Source: Bacteroidales bacterium (GTDB taxonomy: Bacteria; Bacteroidota; Bacteroidia; Bacteroidales; Lentimicrobiaceae). From it: a stretch of DNA of 22,102 bases. Shown one piece after another: positions 1-9,340 of the stretch. The position numbers and the translations under genes were made by a program. Where the stretch lies: NCBI GenBank assembly GCA_016705005.1, contig JADIZB010000023.1:1-22102 (forward strand). Reading direction: 5' to 3'. How positions within the stretch are numbered: the first letter of the stretch is position 1; every line of letters starts with the position of its first letter. The notes below the pieces were generated by a model. It was given only the letters and a program-made list of their open reading frames with translations, ran no database searches and was not told the DNA's origin.

Positions 1-45
1 TTATTCTGCTCTGAAGCTGAGATTATTTTCGTTTGGAGGCAATTC

Positions 46-78
46 AACCGTGGGTTTCGAAGCGCTCCACCCACGGTT
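46..78. repeat. Perfect 10-bp stem hairpin followed by T-rich DNA (terminator-like or dispersed palindrome)
   Basis: Positions 46-55 (aaccgtgggt) and 69-78 (acccacggtt) are perfect inverted repeats around a 13-nt loop. They are followed on the plus strand by a T-rich run (ttttaccttttt). This shape fits a rho-independent terminator for a plus-strand gene lying left of the window. Similar CCGTGGGT-type palindromes also occur as dispersed extragenic repeats in Bacteroidetes, so the two readings are not separable here. The remaining sequence of 1-307 shows no convincing gene. It carries a pyrimidine-rich CTCC stretch (about 258-294) and a TAGAAAT-type repeat (227-244), both of which recur later in the window. 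Confidence 0.6.
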
Positions 79-226
79 TTTACCTTTTTATCCTATCTGT
101 GCTCTTACAGTTTCAAACGGAACACCAATGGATCCAATAATATTTTCTTCACACTGCAAAGCCATTGACGGGATCCGAAAAGCAAATCACACAGCCAGCC
201 TCCTTCATTCAGATTGGAAACTGGTC

Positions 227-294
227 ATTAGAAATTAGAAATTTCTTTTCTACAAGTCTCCCACTCTCCCCCTCCCTTTGCCTCACTCTTAGTA
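227..294. repeat. Short TAGAAAT repeat and CTCC-rich stretch
   Basis: Positions 227-244 read attagaaattagaaattt, two-plus copies of a TAGAAAT heptamer. The same heptamer is repeated four times at 16561-16588. Positions about 258-294 are a run of CTCC-like units resembling the repeat family at 15132-15167, 20455-20500 and 21109-21220. The tract lies directly downstream of the minus-strand acyl-CoA dehydrogenase. No coding role is seen. Confidence 0.5.
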
Positions 295-307
295 GCAGAA
301 ACTTTTC

Positions 308-1449
308 TTACTCACTGAGAATCTGCCTCGAAATCACAATCTGCTGTATTTCGGATGTCCCTTCATAAATCTGGGTGAGCTTGGCTTCGCGCATCAGCCG
401 CTCCACATGGTATTCCTTCACATAACCATACCCTCCGTGAATCTGAACGGCTTCCGTTGTGACTTCCATTGCAATTTCAGCGGCATAATATTTGGCCATA
501 GCGCTGGCATATCCATAAGGCTGCCCCTGGTCTTTCAGCCATGCTGCTTTCAGGCAAAGATTGCGTGCATTCTCAATTTTTACAGCCATATCGGCCAGTT
601 TGAAGGCAACCGACTGATGATTGGCTATTTCTGTACCGAATGCTTTTCGCTCTTTGAATATTTAACGGCCCTTTCGAACGCACCGGAAGCAATTCCCAAC
701 GCCTGTGCCGCGATTCCGATCCGGCCACCCTCGAGGGTTTTCATGGCAAACTTAAACCCGAACCCGTCTTCACCAATCCTGTTTTCTTTCGGCACTTTTA
801 CATCGTTGAACATTACCGAATGGGTGTCGGAACTGCGCATTCCCATTTTATCTTCATGCGGACCGATGGTGATGCCCGGTGAATTCCGGTCAACGATCAG
901 TACATTGATACCCTTGTGTCCTTTATCCTTGTGGGTCTGAGCAATTACAAGGTAAGTACCGGCCGAATTGCCATTGGTGATCCAGTTCTTGGTGCCGTTT
1001 ACCAGGTAATAATCGCCCATGTCTTCAGCGGTTGTCCGTTGTGAGGTTGCATCTGAACCCGCTTCGGGCTCCGAAAGCAGGAAAGCACCGATTTTTTCAC
1101 CACGGGCCATAGGTTTCAGAAATTTTTCCTTCTGTTCTTCCGTGCCGAATTTCTCAATCCCATAGCAAACCAGTGAGTTGTTCACCGACATAATAACACT
1201 AACTGAAGAATCAACTTTTGAAATTTCTTCCATGGCCAATACATAGGAAACGGTGTCCATACCACCACCATCATACTTCGGATCAACAAGCATTCCCATA
1301 AACCCCAACTCAGACAAGGCTTTTACATGCTCAGTAGGGTAAATGGCATGGGTGTCGCGTTCAATCACGTCTTTAATCAATTCGCGCTGTGCATAATCGC
1401 GTGCTGATTGCTGAATCATCAGTTGTTCTTCGGTAAATTCGAAATTCAT
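308..1449 (-). CDS. Short-chain (butyryl-CoA-type) acyl-CoA dehydrogenase, one frameshift
   Basis: This is an FAD flavoenzyme that oxidises a short acyl-CoA to the trans-2-enoyl-CoA and normally passes electrons to electron-transfer flavoprotein. Joining the two open frames gives about 380 residues, the usual family length. The flavin and substrate region LLSEPEAGSD is near residues 124-133. The ending QIYEGTSEIQ puts the catalytic base at Glu363, the position used by short-chain and butyryl-CoA dehydrogenases. The frame breaks at about 653-655: the coding strand needs one more A, giving SKERKAFG in place of SKSEKHSV. Restoring it makes the 1142 bases an exact 381 codons including the stop. 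The start MNFEFTEEQ at 1449 matches the family N-terminus. lnt lies upstream on the same strand, 197 bp away. The natural substrate could be butyryl-, isobutyryl- or another short acyl-CoA; sequence alone does not settle it. Confidence 0.9.
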
Positions 1450-1646
1450 AGGGATTGATTTTAAATATTGCTGAATAATAAATGGTTACCTGAACCGCAG
1501 AATCCACAGAACTGTCAGGCCGTTCCGAATGATTATACTCAGGTTATGAAAATATATGATCATTACTGAATACCGGCGTTTCGGCCTTGTAAGCATAGCC
1601 GGTTATCAATTCAGGCTAAAATAATATATTTAGAAATATAAATGTA

Positions 1647-3275
1647 TCAGTTTGGTTTTTTTCTCTGAAATCTTAAACCGATTGCAATCAGAAGAAATAA
1701 TACCATCCCCAGTGCCGATGCCCGGGCAATATAATCGCCATATCTGACATAAAAGGTAATTTTATCATTGGCATTCAGAATTTGCCTGATTGCGGCAGGT
1801 TTCCAGTATTCTGTGGCCTGGAAAACATCGCCCCTCTGGTTGACGAAGCAGGAAGTGCCGGTATTGGCAGAGCGGGCAATGCTGCGCCGGGTTTCGATGG
1901 CCCTGACGGGTGAAAACAGCATATGCTGACGGTGACCGGCTGTGTTGCCCCACCATCCGTCGTTGGTAATCACGAAAATCATATTTGCCCCGTTGCGCAC
2001 AAATCCTGCAACAAACTCACCATAGGCCGACTCATAACAAATCACCGGCGCTACTTTCAGGGTGTCGTTGATGGTGAATGGTGTCCGTTCGGCATCAACA
2101 CCCAGCTGTCCGACGGTTCCGCCAAGGTCAAGCGCGAAATCACCCAGAGGTTTCAGCAACCAGGGAAATGGCATCAGTTCTACCCCGGGCGTAAGTTTTG
2201 ATTTATGGGTGCGCTGCAAATCAAGCGGGTGCCTGATCAGAAAAGCGGTATTGTAGGCATCATAATAACCTTCCCCTCCGCGAAACTGGCGGGCTGTTGG
2301 CGGAATCACATCGCCTTCGCTGTATGAGCGATAAGTAGAATAACCTACCACGAGGCTGACTTTCGGATATTTAGTCAGCAAACCAGCCCTGAACATATTG
2401 ATGGTTGGCTGATTGGTCAGATCGTTTTCCCAGATCATCTGACCGGATGACCAATCGGGCTGAACCATCGATTCGGGGAAAACGATAAAATCGGTCAGGC
2501 TATCGGCTTTTGATTCTGCCAGTTTTGAAGCATTTTCAATCACCTGCGATGCCGGAAGCTCATATTGCTCATCATAGGGATCTATGTTCGGCTGAACCAC
2601 CACCACATCCACCGGGGCTTTCTTTTCTGTGTAAGTGTAATAAACAACCATTGATACAATAGCCGGAACCATTATCAGCAAAGCTATGCCCAGAAGTTTC
2701 CTTACTGGGATCCCCTTAAGGGTGCCCTCCAATAATCCTTTAATCAATTTGAATACCAATACATTAACGATTAGCACCCACAGAGAACCACCATACATTC
2801 CTGTATATTCATACCATTGTATCCAGGAGGGCCAGGCGGCAAATCCGTTACCCAGACTCATCCAGGGCCAGTTGAGGTCCCAGTTGTGGTGCAGGTGTTC
2901 ATAAGCAATCCAGATGAAAACAAAACTCAGATAACCCTGGCCGGGATTTTTCAGGCTTCTGCGGATAAAATGAAACAGCCAGAATGCCAATGACATGCAG
3001 ATTGTATTGACAACCGTCGCAGCAATTGCACCCACAAGGGTGGCATTGTATATCCACCAGGTTGTCAGTCCGTTCCAGATGATGAAAGCCGGGGCTACCC
3101 TGAAAAAAATGTGGAAAGTGCTGTGTTTAAGCCTGTTCTTAAGCAGGTGATCTTCCAACAGCAAAAGGGGGGCAAGTCCGAAAAAAAGCAACAGAGGGAA
3201 CCCTCCCGCAGGCCATGATAAAGCCAGTAATAAGCCTGAAATAAATGGCAAAGAGCGCAATAATCGTTTGTTCAT
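1647..3275 (-). CDS. lnt: Apolipoprotein N-acyltransferase
   Basis: Lnt is an inner-membrane enzyme that adds the third acyl chain to the N-terminal cysteine of lipoproteins, the last step of lipoprotein maturation. The protein has 542 residues, in the normal range. Residues about 8-215 hold several hydrophobic segments, including MNKRLLRSLPFISGLLLALS. A carbon-nitrogen hydrolase (nitrilase) domain follows from about residue 222, and a final membrane segment sits at about 521-534. The expected Glu-Lys-Cys triad is visible: Glu268 in FIVFPES, Lys360 in KSKLTPG and Cys413 in APVICYES. The frame is intact. Downstream on the same strand is the acyl-CoA dehydrogenase. Divergent from it, with roughly 160-200 bp between, is the subtilisin-like protease. 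I see no functional tie to the acyl-CoA genes. Confidence 0.95.
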   Translation of the reverse strand: MNKRLLRSLPFISGLLLALSWPAGGFPLLLFFGLAPLLLLEDHLLKNRLKHSTFHIFFRVAPAFIIWNGLTTWWIYNATLVGAIAATVVNTICMSLAFWLFHFIRRSLKNPGQGYLSFVFIWIAYEHLHHNWDLNWPWMSLGNGFAAWPSWIQWYEYTGMYGGSLWVLIVNVLVFKLIKGLLEGTLKGIPVRKLLGIALLIMVPAIVSMVVYYTYTEKKAPVDVVVVQPNIDPYDEQYELPASQVIENASKLAESKADSLTDFIVFPESMVQPDWSSGQMIWENDLTNQPTINMFRAGLLTKYPKVSLVVGYSTYRSYSEGDVIPPTARQFRGGEGYYDAYNTAFLIRHPLDLQRTHKSKLTPGVELMPFPWLLKPLGDFALDLGGTVGQLGVDAERTPFTINDTLKVAPVICYESAYGEFVAGFVRNGANMIFVITNDGWWGNTAGHRQHMLFSPVRAIETRRSIARSANTGTSCFVNQRGDVFQATEYWKPAAIRQILNANDKITFYVRYGDYIARASALGMVLFLLIAIGLRFQRKKPN

Positions 3276-3438
3276 AGAAATTGTTATTCATGACAAAGTT
3301 ATTCAATCCTTGATTGTATACCGAATGGCCCTGTGAAATAAACATTAATTATGGAGAAATCCTGAAATTCAATGCGCTGACAACAATTACTTTTCTTCCA
3401 AATCCGAATTAACTTTTACAGTGTTATGTGATAATTCA

Positions 3439-6400
3439 ATGCCTGAAGTCCAGAATGAAAACACCCAAACCTACCATGAAAAACTATTCTTCATATGTCT
3501 GATTGTTTATGGGTACTCCATTTCCTCAGCCCAGGAAAATACTGCCGGGTCAGGTCTTCTGGACTTTGCAGAAAAAAAAGCAGCCGGCAATGAGTTGCGT
3601 AAATTGGCGACCATCAGGCTGGCCGATTCATTGGGCATTCTCATGAGGTCTGAAACAGGAAGTTCCATTATAGAACTCAGCCATTTTGTTAACGGATTTC
3701 CACGATTTATCGGCACAACCAACAACAATGCCGCTGCAACCACCGCAGCATCTGCCGTTTGGCCCGGAGGCACTGCAGGCCTTAACCTTACAGGCAATGG
3801 GATAAGCCTGGCTGTCTGGGATGGGGGCCGGGTACTTACGGGTCACCAGGAATACAGCGGCAGGGCAAGCCAGGGCGATGGTTCCGTAAGTACAAGCAGT
3901 CATGCAACCCATGTGGGTGGAACGATGATTGCTGCAGGCATCGACCCGGCAGCTAAGGGAATGTCGTATCAGGCAAATCTTGTTTCCTATGACTGGAACG
4001 ATGATGAAAGTGAAATGGCAACCGCTGCAGCCACTGGACTCCAGGTTTCTAATCATTCCTATGGATACCTTACCGGATGGGCCAACAATTATCGGGGAGA
4101 CGGACGGTGGGCATGGTTCGGGGATACCACACTCAGCCGAACCGCTGATTATGGTTTCGGGGCTTATGAGTATACTTCGCGTGACTGGGACACTGTTGCC
4201 TGGCTGGCGCCAAATTACCTGATAGTTAAATCATCGGGTAACGACCGGTTCGAAGGCCCTGTAACCCAACCTGTGGCCCACTGGCTGTGGAATGGCGGAA
4301 CCTGGGTGCTTTCGAGTTCTGTAAGAGACCGCGACGGGGGCGTAAACGGCTATGATTGTATTCCCTGGCAGGGCGTGGCAAAAAATATTCTCACCATGGG
4401 CGCCGTTGCTGATATACCAGCTGGTTACAGTTCACCATCTGATGTTGTACTCGCCGGTTTCAGCGATACCGGTCCGGCCGATGACGGAAGGATTAAGCCA
4501 GATCTGGTTGCCAACGGAACAAGTCTCTATTCATCTACATCAGCCTCAACCACTTCATACACAACCCTGACCGGTACCTCTATGTCAACCCCCAATGCCA
4601 GTGGGTCCATCGGACTGCTGCTTGAACACCGGAAGAATCTCACCGGAAGCAGTACGATCAGGGCCGCCACCATGAAGGGGCTGCTTATTCACACAGCCAA
4701 TGAAGCCGGCGCAAATGCAGGCCCTGACTACAATTTCGGATGGGGATTGCTCGACACCCGAAAAGCAGCATTGCTGATGAGTGAGGATGCAGGATACGGA
4801 TTTGATTTCAATATCCGTGAATTATCCCTATCGCAGGGCGATACCATCCGAATCCCGGTTTATACCAGCGGATCCCAGCCCCTGGCCTCGACAATCTCAT
4901 GGACTGACCGGCCCTCAAGTAATTTCACTTACTATACCAACGATCCGACTCCTGCTCTGGTAAATGACCTGGACATCCGGCTTATCAGTGAAACTGCCGT
5001 TGTCTCCTTCCCGTGGAAACTGGATGTAGGCAATCCTGCTTCAGCAGCAACAACGGGTGATAACCTGGTAGACAATGTAGAAAAGGTTGAAGCCGGGACT
5101 CCATCCGCACAACACACTTATCTTTTACAAATAACGCATAAAGGAACCCTTGACCTGGGCCCGCAGGCCTTTTCGCTCATCATCAGCGGCATAACGCAGG
5201 CGCCGGCTACTACAACATGGAATGGCTCGGTCAGCGGAGACTGGCACACTTCCGGAAACTGGAGCAACGGGATTCCAGGAGCAGAAACTGATGTTGTGAT
5301 CAATGATGTCACAGACAATATCCCCGTTATCAATGCTTCGGCCTGGTGTCATGATCTCACCATCGGGGCTGAAGGTTCTCTCACCGTGAATGAAGGCATG
5401 CAATTTACTGTCTCAGGCGACCTCCTGATAGAATCTGATTCAGGCAGTACAGGATCCTATCTTGGTGGTAACCCGGATGTTGAGGGTAGCCAACACATTG
5501 AAAGATACATCAATGGTTTCACAACCGCTGAGGAAGGGTGGCATCTTCTATCTTCTCCGGTTACTGATCAGCCGATCGCGGATTTCCATACTCCGGGATC
5601 GGGCAATGACTTTTATAAATGGGATGAAAATGCCGGACTGTGGATCAACAGGACAGCTCCGGGAGGGACTCTGAATGACTTATTTGAAACCAACTTTGTT
5701 TCCGGAAGAGGTTATCTTGTTGCCAACTCAAACGTAAGTACCAGAATTTTCTCAGGACCATTCAATGAAGATGAATTATCTATAACTGGGTTAACGCGGA
5801 ATACAGATTCCGATTATGCCGGGTGGAACCTGGCCGGAAATCCCTTTCCATGCGCAATTGCCTGGAATGATGGCATAAACTGGAGCGCACCTGCTGAATT
5901 TGCCGGTGTGGCCAAGGTATGGGATGAAGCCGGTGCAGCTTACACCGACCGTGGAACAGGTGACCTGATCCCCGCAGGAAATGGATTTATGGTACAACTG
6001 CTGACAGGCAGTTCTTCTGCATTGGTTATTCCCTCTGCATCAAGGGTGCACGGTGCTCTATCATGGTTTAAGAACGCCCAGGCAAGGTTGATTCTGACCG
6101 CCATTGATCAGGAGAAGTCAACTGCCCAGCAGACAGTAATTTCCTTCAGGGACAATGCCACAGAATATTACGACAGGGATTTTGATTCCCGCTTTCTGCA
6201 AGGCTTCGCACCACAGTTTTATTCAGTGGCAGGAAGTGAAATTCTGTCGACCAACACGCTGCCCGATTTCGCCGGAAGGAAATACATCCAATTGGGATTT
6301 GCCGGAAATGGTTCCGGAAATTACAACATCAGTCTTAGCAGGAATGACCTTACCGGGATCAACGGAATTTACCTGGTTGACGAGCAGGAAGGAAATGTTG

Positions 6401-6738
6401 CCGACCTTATCCGGACCCCTGTTTATAAATTCAGATCATCAGCAGGTGATAACCCTTCAAGGTTCAAGTTACTCCTTACACAGAATCCGGAAGTTACCCC
6501 GGATGCCAAGGCAGTATTCAGTGTTTATGTCAGCGACGGCGTTATTTACCTTACGTCTCTTGCGAATAATGACAGGGAATTCAGGATTTCTGATGTTACA
6601 GGCAGGCTGTTGACCCATGGACATACCCGGGGGAAAAATCTGCTTTCGGTGAATGCACGGAACTATCCGCGTGGTCTTTACATTGTAGCGATTGATGATG
6701 GGGAATATTTTCAGACGGAAAAATTTCTGTTGAATTAG
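3439..6738 (+). CDS. Secreted subtilisin-like (S8) serine protease with T9SS sorting domain
   Basis: This is an extracellular or surface protease exported by the Sec system and then the type IX system. Counting from 3421, the S8 catalytic residues are visible: Asp134 in LAVWDGG, His164 in HATHVGG, Asn274 in SSGND and Ser387 in GTSMSTP. Beyond about residue 455 come beta-rich accessory regions, including a TTWNGSVSGDWHTSGNW segment common in Bacteroidetes surface proteins. The last about 70 residues (FRISDVTGRLL to YFQTEKFLLN) are a type-A Por sorting domain. The start is uncertain. The in-frame ATG at 3439 is used here. The best signal peptide (MKKLFFICLIVYGY..SSAQ) would start at the ATG at 3476, but that ATG is one base out of frame unless an A is missing from the A-run at 3479-3483. 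I favour a missing base. The preferred substrate cannot be predicted. Confidence 0.92.
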   Translation: MPEVQNENTQTYHEKLFFICLIVYGYSISSAQENTAGSGLLDFAEKKAAGNELRKLATIRLADSLGILMRSETGSSIIELSHFVNGFPRFIGTTNNNAAATTAASAVWPGGTAGLNLTGNGISLAVWDGGRVLTGHQEYSGRASQGDGSVSTSSHATHVGGTMIAAGIDPAAKGMSYQANLVSYDWNDDESEMATAAATGLQVSNHSYGYLTGWANNYRGDGRWAWFGDTTLSRTADYGFGAYEYTSRDWDTVAWLAPNYLIVKSSGNDRFEGPVTQPVAHWLWNGGTWVLSSSVRDRDGGVNGYDCIPWQGVAKNILTMGAVADIPAGYSSPSDVVLAGFSDTGPADDGRIKPDLVANGTSLYSSTSASTTSYTTLTGTSMSTPNASGSIGLLLEHRKNLTGSSTIRAATMKGLLIHTANEAGANAGPDYNFGWGLLDTRKAALLMSEDAGYGFDFNIRELSLSQGDTIRIPVYTSGSQPLASTISWTDRPSSNFTYYTNDPTPALVNDLDIRLISETAVVSFPWKLDVGNPASAATTGDNLVDNVEKVEAGTPSAQHTYLLQITHKGTLDLGPQAFSLIISGITQAPATTTWNGSVSGDWHTSGNWSNGIPGAETDVVINDVTDNIPVINASAWCHDLTIGAEGSLTVNEGMQFTVSGDLLIESDSGSTGSYLGGNPDVEGSQHIERYINGFTTAEEGWHLLSSPVTDQPIADFHTPGSGNDFYKWDENAGLWINRTAPGGTLNDLFETNFVSGRGYLVANSNVSTRIFSGPFNEDELSITGLTRNTDSDYAGWNLAGNPFPCAIAWNDGINWSAPAEFAGVAKVWDEAGAAYTDRGTGDLIPAGNGFMVQLLTGSSSALVIPSASRVHGALSWFKNAQARLILTAIDQEKSTAQQTVISFRDNATEYYDRDFDSRFLQGFAPQFYSVAGSEILSTNTLPDFAGRKYIQLGFAGNGSGNYNISLSRNDLTGINGIYLVDEQEGNVADLIRTPVYKFRSSAGDNPSRFKLLLTQNPEVTPDAKAVFSVYVSDGVIYLTSLANNDREFRISDVTGRLLTHGHTRGKNLLSVNARNYPRGLYIVAIDDGEYFQTEKFLLN

Positions 6739-7139
6739 GTTTGATTTCATTCCGGAATAAACTCTATAACATTAATATTCTGGCACTTACGATATTCGAT
6801 TTGAAAAACAGATCTTCAATTGCAATCAGGGATTTTCAGCAGTTTTAACTGTTCAATAAAATCATTCTAAATAATTTAAGTGAATCACTTATTTTTGAAA
6901 CATATGATCTGAATTGATAATTTTGCACCCTGAAAATGTAATGCAAGTATCGCATTATCAAGATATTTAACTTTTGTTCAATACGCTTTGATTCAGCATT
7001 GACGCAATGGTGCTAAGATTTGATTTTAAGCTTACACAATGATCAAATCAGACATTTTAAAGTATTGATTTTCATTTTTTAGCAGTCTCACAAGGTAACA
7101 ATTATAATAATCAATCTTAAATAATAACGGAGGAATAAT
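6739..7139. other. AT-rich 400-bp gap upstream of ptb-buk: weak hairpin and an 8-bp dyad
   Basis: No gene is seen here. A 6-bp stem (6877-6882 with 6886-6891, loop aat) followed by five T could be a weak terminator for the protease gene. A perfect inverted repeat, gatttgat at 7017-7024 and atcaaatc at 7042-7049, has a 17-nt spacer and lies about 90 bp before the ptb start. It could be an operator for a dimeric regulator. No clear Bacteroidetes -33/-7 promoter pair was found. Confidence 0.4.
7129..7134 (+). promoter_or_regulatory. Strong Shine-Dalgarno for ptb
   Basis: The sequence ggagga ends 5 bases before the ptb ATG at 7140. It is the clearest Shine-Dalgarno in the window, where most genes have none. 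It fixes the ptb start and suggests high translation of the ptb-buk operon. Confidence 0.75.
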
Positions 7140-8044
7140 ATGGCAATTACCAAACTGGACCAGATGTTTGATGTCCTGAAATCGAAAACAAAGAAAAGAC
7201 TGGTTGCAGCTTATGCCAATGACGCACACACCATTGAGGCCGTTGGTGAAGCAGTTGATAAGGGAATCGTAGATGGAATCCTTGTTGGCGATGAAGAGAC
7301 CATGCGGAAGGTTTGCGGACAACTGGGCATTGACCCGGGAAAGTTCAGGCTGGTTCACGAACCCAATGAAGCAAAGGCTGCTGTTGCTGCTGTTAAACTT
7401 GTCAACAACGGTGAAGGCGATCTTCTGATGAAAGGTCTGGTTAGCACCGATAAGTATATGAAAGCCATTCTGAACAAGGAAGAAGGCCTCATGGATCCGG
7501 GTGCTGTGCTGAGCCATGTAACGGTTATAGAAAACCCTCTCTATCATAAGTTGCTGATCGTTGGCGATGTTGCTATTATTCCGCTTCCTGAATTCAAACA
7601 AAAAGTTGCTATTTTAAATTACCTCGTTAATACAGCAAAGCTTTGGGAATTGAGAAACCCAAAGTGGCAGTGATTACCGCTTCTGAACAGGTCCTTGCCG
7701 GAATGCCTTCGTGCGTTGATGCTGCCCTTTATCGAAAAATGGCCGACAGGGGTCAGATCACCGGGGCTTATGTTGACGGTCCGCTGGCGCTTGATGCAGC
7801 CATTGACAAGGAATCTGCTGAGATAAAGAAACTAACCGGACCTGTTGCCGGAGATGCAGACTGCCTGCTTTTTCCGAACATTGAGGCTGGCAACGTCTTT
7901 TATAAAACAAACACCAAACTGGCTGGTGCTGAACTTGGCGCTTTTGTTGCCGGAGGCAGGGTTCCCTGTGTTCTGTCATCGCGTGGCGACAGTGCGCAAA
8001 CCAAATTATACAGTATTGCCCTGGCCGCTTTAATCGCGAAGTAA
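7140..8044 (+). CDS. ptb: Phosphate butyryltransferase, one frameshift
   Basis: Ptb exchanges CoA for phosphate on butyryl-CoA, and often on branched acyl-CoAs, yielding acyl-phosphate for the kinase encoded next door. The joined protein is about 301 residues, the usual length of the phosphate acetyl/butyryl transferase family. Recognisable segments are the N-terminal VAAYANDAHTIEAV, the middle LLMKGLVSTDKYMKAIL, and the C-terminal DCLLFPNIEAGNVFYK with VLSSRGDSAQTKLYSIALA. The frame breaks at 7640/7641. One G is missing after gcaaag, and restoring it reads NTAKALGIEKPKVAVI straight through. A strong Shine-Dalgarno precedes the ATG. buk starts 24 bp after the stop, so the two form an operon. 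Discrimination between butyryl-, isobutyryl- and isovaleryl-CoA cannot be read from the sequence. Confidence 0.93.
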
Positions 8045-8068
8045 TCCACCCAATAAAAATCCAAGAAA

Positions 8069-9145
8069 ATGGAAGAGCTCCGCATTCTGGCCATTAATCC
8101 GGGGTCTACATCGACCAAAATAGCCGTTTTCAGCGGTGCCAATCCGGTTTTTGTCCGGACCATATCCCATTCAGCCGAAGAGCTTTCAAAATTCAGCAAG
8201 ATCACCGATCAATATGCTTTCCGCAAGGAGATCATCTACAAGCAACTGGAAGAAGCCGGAATTGAGATGGATACTATCCGGGCGGTTGTTGGCCGGGGCG
8301 GACTGACCAAACCTATTGCATCGGGTGTTTATGAAGTGAATGAGGCCATGAAACACGATATGGTCAACAGCCCGATGGGGGAACATGCCAGCAATCTTGG
8401 CGGTTTCATCGCGGATGATATCGCGAAAAGCCTTCCCAATGCCCGGGCTTTTATTGCCGATCCTGTGGTGGTAGACGAACTTGGGCCGCATGCAAGGGTT
8501 TCGGGACATCCGGAATTTCAACGGATTTCAATATTTCATGCTCTTAATCAGAAAGCCACCGCCCGTCAACATGCCAAGTCAGTTATGCGCAGGTATGAAG
8601 ACCTGAATCTTATTGTTGTTCATCTTGGCGGTGGAATTACGGTAGGCGCACATCATCATGGTAAGGTGATTGATGTTAATCAGGGACTCGACGGCGAAGG
8701 GCCTTTTTCTCCGGAACGAAGCGGTACATTGCCTTCAGGAGATCTTGTCAGACTTTGTTTCAGCGGTAAATACACCAAAAAGGAGATTCTCCAGATGATC
8801 AAAGGCAAAGGTGGAATGATGGCTTTTCTGGGCACCAACAGCGCTTTTGATGTCGAAAAACGTGCTGAAGCAGGCGATGAATATGCCAAGTTTATTTTTG
8901 AAGCCATGGCCTATCAGGTCGCCAAAACCATCGGAGCCATGAGCACAGTGCTTAAGGGCGAAGTTGACGGAATATTAATTACCGGGGGAATAGCCCATGG
9001 AAAATGGTTTGTAAACCAGATCATTGAGCGTGTTTATAAAATTGCACCGGTGCATGTTTATCCCGGAGAGGACGAAATGCGAGCGCTGGCCATGAACGGA
9101 CTGATGGTCCTGAAGGGCGAGATTGAAGTCAAGGAATACCGGTAG
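8069..9145 (+). CDS. buk: Butyrate kinase
   Basis: Buk transfers the phosphate of butyryl-phosphate (or a branched acyl-phosphate) to ADP, releasing the free acid and ATP. It is an ASKHA-fold acetokinase relative of 358 residues, the normal length, and its frame is intact. Visible motifs are the nucleotide-binding loop AINPGSTSTK (residues 8-17), HLGGGITVGAHHHGK (about 185-199), the substrate region NQGLDGEGPFSPERSGTLP (about 204-222) and ITGGIAHGKWF near the C-terminus. It follows ptb by 24 bp in an evident two-gene operon. The pair yields ATP by substrate-level phosphorylation. In a cell that also degrades leucine it could act on isovaleryl- or isobutyryl-CoA as well as butyryl-CoA; that extension is inference. 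Confidence 0.96.
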   Translation: MEELRILAINPGSTSTKIAVFSGANPVFVRTISHSAEELSKFSKITDQYAFRKEIIYKQLEEAGIEMDTIRAVVGRGGLTKPIASGVYEVNEAMKHDMVNSPMGEHASNLGGFIADDIAKSLPNARAFIADPVVVDELGPHARVSGHPEFQRISIFHALNQKATARQHAKSVMRRYEDLNLIVVHLGGGITVGAHHHGKVIDVNQGLDGEGPFSPERSGTLPSGDLVRLCFSGKYTKKEILQMIKGKGGMMAFLGTNSAFDVEKRAEAGDEYAKFIFEAMAYQVAKTIGAMSTVLKGEVDGILITGGIAHGKWFVNQIIERVYKIAPVHVYPGEDEMRALAMNGLMVLKGEIEVKEYR

Positions 9146-9149
9146 TGGA

Positions 9150-9253
9150 AGCTCAAAGCTTAAAGCTCAAAGTAAAAAGCAAAAAGTTCCGTTCTGTGGA
9201 AGGGATGGCGTTAATTCTGGAAAATTACTTTTTACCAGTCTGCCAACAGGCAG
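9150..9253. repeat. AAAGCTCAAAG/AAAGTAAAAAG tract and small hairpin after buk
   Basis: Just past the buk stop, 9150-9188 is a purine-rich tract of aaagctc and aaagtaaaaag units. It is the inverted counterpart of the ctttttacttt units at 9259-9340, so transcripts could fold across the gap. At 9240-9253 there is a small hairpin, ctgcc-aaca-ggcag. The tract lies between convergent genes and could end transcription from either side. Confidence 0.6.
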
Positions 9254-9258
9254 GCTTT

Positions 9259-9340
9259 AGACTTTTTACTTTGAACTTTTTACTTTAGACTTTTTACTTT
9301 AGACTTTTTACTTTAGACTTTTTACTTTAGACTTTCTACC
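9259..9340. repeat. 14-bp tandem repeat, about 5.8 copies
   Basis: The unit agactttttacttt is repeated head to tail at 9259-9272, 9273-9286 (with one change, gaact), 9287-9300, 9301-9314 and 9315-9328. A partial degenerate copy ends at about 9340, inside the last codons of the convergent minus-strand gene (its stop is at 9336-9338). Adjacent copies are nearly identical, which suggests recent slippage expansion. Confidence 0.9.

Noticed and set aside
407..940. Plus-strand open frame of 177 codons opposite the acyl-CoA dehydrogenase
   Set aside because: It is antisense to a conserved enzyme, has no recognisable motif, and is explained by the codon bias of the opposite strand.
1572..1603. Stem-loop ACCGGC/GCCGGT downstream of lnt
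   Set aside because: The stem is only 6 bp with a 20-nt loop and no T-run follows in the lnt direction, so a terminator call is not supported.
7630..7680. Programmed ribosomal frameshift in ptb
   Set aside because: There is no slippery heptamer with a downstream pseudoknot, and similar one-base breaks occur in most other genes of the window, so error is the simpler explanation.
9259..9340. Possible CRISPR array
   Set aside because: The 14-bp units are directly adjacent with no spacers, and no cas gene is present.
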